This document shows, piece by piece, positions 7,443 to 8,191 of a stretch of 8,191 nucleotides of DNA. Below the pieces are notes generated by a model. It ran no database searches. It saw nothing but the letters and a program-made list of their open reading frames with translations, and had not been told where the DNA came from. The stretch is from Thioalkalivibrio sp. (GTDB lineage Bacteria > Pseudomonadota > Gammaproteobacteria > Ectothiorhodospirales > Ectothiorhodospiraceae). The translations under genes and the position numbers were made by a program. The stretch lies in the NCBI GenBank assembly GCA_007133115.1, contig SLNI01000132.1:1-8191 (forward strand). Direction: 5' to 3'. Positions within the stretch are counted from its first letter, which is position 1. Every line of letters starts with the position of its first letter.

Positions 7443-7451
7443 ATCCACCGT

Positions 7452-7482
7452 CTCCGGCCTCCCCGTCACCGGGGGGCCGGAG
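7452..7482. terminator. Hairpin between convergent genes, possible bidirectional terminator
   Basis: An 8-bp outer stem (CTCCGGCC 7452-7459 with GGCCGGAG 7475-7482) and a 5-bp inner stem (CCCCG 7461-7465 with CGGGG 7470-7474) enclose a TCAC loop, with one bulged T at 7460. It fills most of the 47-nt gap between two stop codons. Neither side has a T-run longer than three, so strong intrinsic termination is doubtful; it may act with Rho or protect transcript 3' ends. Confidence 0.5.
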
Positions 7483-7489
7483 TGCCGTT

Positions 7490-7969
7490 TCAGGCCGCGT
7501 GGTTGAAAATGAAGTGGTGCCGCGGACGGTACTGCCGCACGTCCGGCTTGCCCATCACCTTCTGCACCTGCGGGTGATTCGCGAATTGGTCAAGCGTGAT
7601 GCCGTCGAGGAAATCGTGCAGTTTCTGGTCGAATTCCTGCCAGAGCTGTTCCGTCAACGGTGGCTCTTCCTCGATCTCCCCAGTGTGCTGTTTCAGGCGG
7701 TTCAGGTTCATCGTGTCGCCGAGGGCGTCGATGATATCGGCCACGCTGACGCGCTCCGGGCGACGCGCCAGGCGGTAACCGCCGCCAGGACCGCGGATTC
7801 CCTCCACCAGCCCGCCCTTGCGCAGCTTGGCGAACATCTGCTCCAGATAGGACATGGAAATTCCCTGGCGCTCCGAAATACCGACCAGAGTGACGGGTCC
7901 GCTGCGCTCGTGGATGGCGATGTCCATCATCGCGGTGATGGCGAAACGGCCCTTCGTGGATAGCTTCAT
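7490..7969 (-). CDS. IscR-like Rrf2-family transcriptional regulator without cysteines
   Basis: The 159-residue protein is a close IscR relative. The winged-helix DNA-binding domain contains MKLSTKGRFAITAMMDIA (1-18), ISERQGISMSYLEQMFAKLR (31-50) including Glu43, and the wing GIRGPGGGYRLAR (57-69). The dimerisation helix and the ITLDQFANHPQV (124-135) segment also match. Aligned without gaps to E. coli IscR, the cluster ligands Cys92, Cys98, Cys104 and His107 are Leu92, Glu98, Pro104 and Glu107 here, and the whole protein lacks cysteine. It therefore cannot bind a [2Fe-2S] cluster in the known way. The tail is histidine-containing (RHHFIFNHAA). The start is well supported: AAGGAG (7981-7976, - strand) lies 6 nt before the ATG, behind a promoter with an IscR-type site. 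It converges on the hydrolase gene. No isc or suf genes are in the window, so I do not assign the symbol iscR. Confidence 0.93.
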   Translation of the reverse strand: MKLSTKGRFAITAMMDIAIHERSGPVTLVGISERQGISMSYLEQMFAKLRKGGLVEGIRGPGGGYRLARRPERVSVADIIDALGDTMNLNRLKQHTGEIEEEPPLTEQLWQEFDQKLHDFLDGITLDQFANHPQVQKVMGKPDVRQYRPRHHFIFNHAA

Positions 7970-8001
7970 GATGAACTCCTTAGCATCGGGTGCGTGACGC
8001 C

Positions 8002-8031
8002 ATTAAAGCAAAGCCTGAGCAATTTAGTCAA
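8002..8031 (-). promoter_or_regulatory. Sigma70 promoter of the IscR-like gene
   Basis: On the - strand TTGACT (8031-8026) and TTTAAT (8007-8002) are 18 nt apart, matching five and four of six consensus positions. Initiation is expected near 7995, giving a leader of about 25 nt that contains the AAGGAG ribosome site. This is the best promoter in the window. Confidence 0.65.
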
Positions 8032-8035
8032 GAAT
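8011..8035 (-). promoter_or_regulatory. Type 1 IscR-like operator overlapping the -35 box
   Basis: The core CTTGACTAAATTGCTCAGG on the - strand fits the E. coli IscR type 1 consensus (ATASYYGACTRWWWYAGTCRRSTAT) at about 20 of 25 positions by eye. The left half is nearly perfect; the right half has two changes in AGTC (GCTC here) and two in the outer end. It covers the -35 box, the position expected for autorepression. The binding protein is presumably the gene product itself or another IscR in the cell. Confidence 0.6.
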
Positions 8036-8191
8036 AAGACGGACCGGATTGTGGAATCCCCAACCACCGGCGTTCTGCCACGCATGCATTTATGATCCCG
8101 ATGGAGGCGGTTGGTTCGCGCGACGCCCCTCAACGACACGATCTTCGGACGGGCAGCCTCGGGATCTGAGTCCCCTGACGAGGCAAAACCC
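8036..8191. other. Right-end stretch with no supported gene
   Basis: No coding region can be supported here. A 25-codon reading frame from ATG 8092 (or 22 from ATG 8101) to TGA 8168-8170 shows no recognisable motif. Another + strand frame is open from 8096 to the window edge but has only a TTG at 8111 as a possible start, with GGAGG (8103-8107) just 3 nt before it. A hairpin can form from GCCTC (8156-8160) with GAGGC (8180-8184), holding an inner GGGA/TCCC pair. The stretch may be the upstream region of a divergent gene lying beyond the window. Confidence 0.4.

Noticed and set aside
7499..7963. 154-codon + strand frame opposite the IscR-like gene
   Set aside because: It is the shadow of a strongly conserved Rrf2 gene that has its own promoter and ribosome site on the - strand.
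8091..8096. TATGAT as a -10 box for a divergent + strand promoter
   Set aside because: No acceptable -35 box lies 16-18 nt upstream and there is no extended -10 TG in the right place.
8156..8191. Hammerhead-ribozyme-like core: CTC, a GGGA/TCCC stem, then CTGACGA
   Set aside because: The CUGANGA box is expected a few times by chance in a window this size on both strands; no GAAA box or closing stem can be seen before the sequence ends.

Overview
The window is a compact, GC-rich stretch of bacterial chromosome holding nine protein genes: eight on the + strand and one at the right end on the - strand. The gene content and order (purE-purK; rpe-gph-trpE; an IscR-like Rrf2 regulator) and the close fit of PurE, Gph and TrpE to gammaproteobacterial sequences suggest a gammaproteobacterium. 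A GC-rich member of the Ectothiorhodospiraceae/Chromatiales, such as a Thioalkalivibrio relative, is my best guess. That is inference from family resemblance, not a database match.

Left block (about 94-3099). purE and purK encode the two-step carboxylation of aminoimidazole ribonucleotide (AIR) in purine synthesis. They overlap by 4 nt, and purK overlaps by 4 nt a small class I SAM-dependent methyltransferase of the RsmC/YbxB (MTS) type. This looks like one translationally coupled unit. It is followed 50 nt later by an orphan CbiM/NikM-like integral membrane protein.

Middle block (about 3177-3589). A small periplasmic class I cytochrome c has a strong Shine-Dalgarno site and is closed by two consecutive intrinsic terminators. 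It appears to end its own transcript.

Right block (about 3626-7442). A candidate promoter precedes rpe (pentose-phosphate epimerase), gph (phosphoglycolate phosphatase) and trpE (anthranilate synthase component I). A secreted alpha/beta-hydrolase with a degenerate nucleophile elbow follows. trpG is absent where it often follows trpE. A long hairpin lies between the hydrolase gene and the convergent regulator gene.

Right end (7490-8191). The - strand gene encodes a clear IscR relative that aligns without gaps to E. coli IscR through the cluster-binding region, yet contains no cysteine at all and has lost all four [2Fe-2S] ligands. Its own promoter nevertheless carries a good match to the IscR type 1 operator, overlapping the -35 box. 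This is the most interesting item in the window. The last 150 nt hold no gene I can support. No mobile element, CRISPR array, tRNA or rRNA was seen, and most of the window is ordinary core-metabolism DNA.
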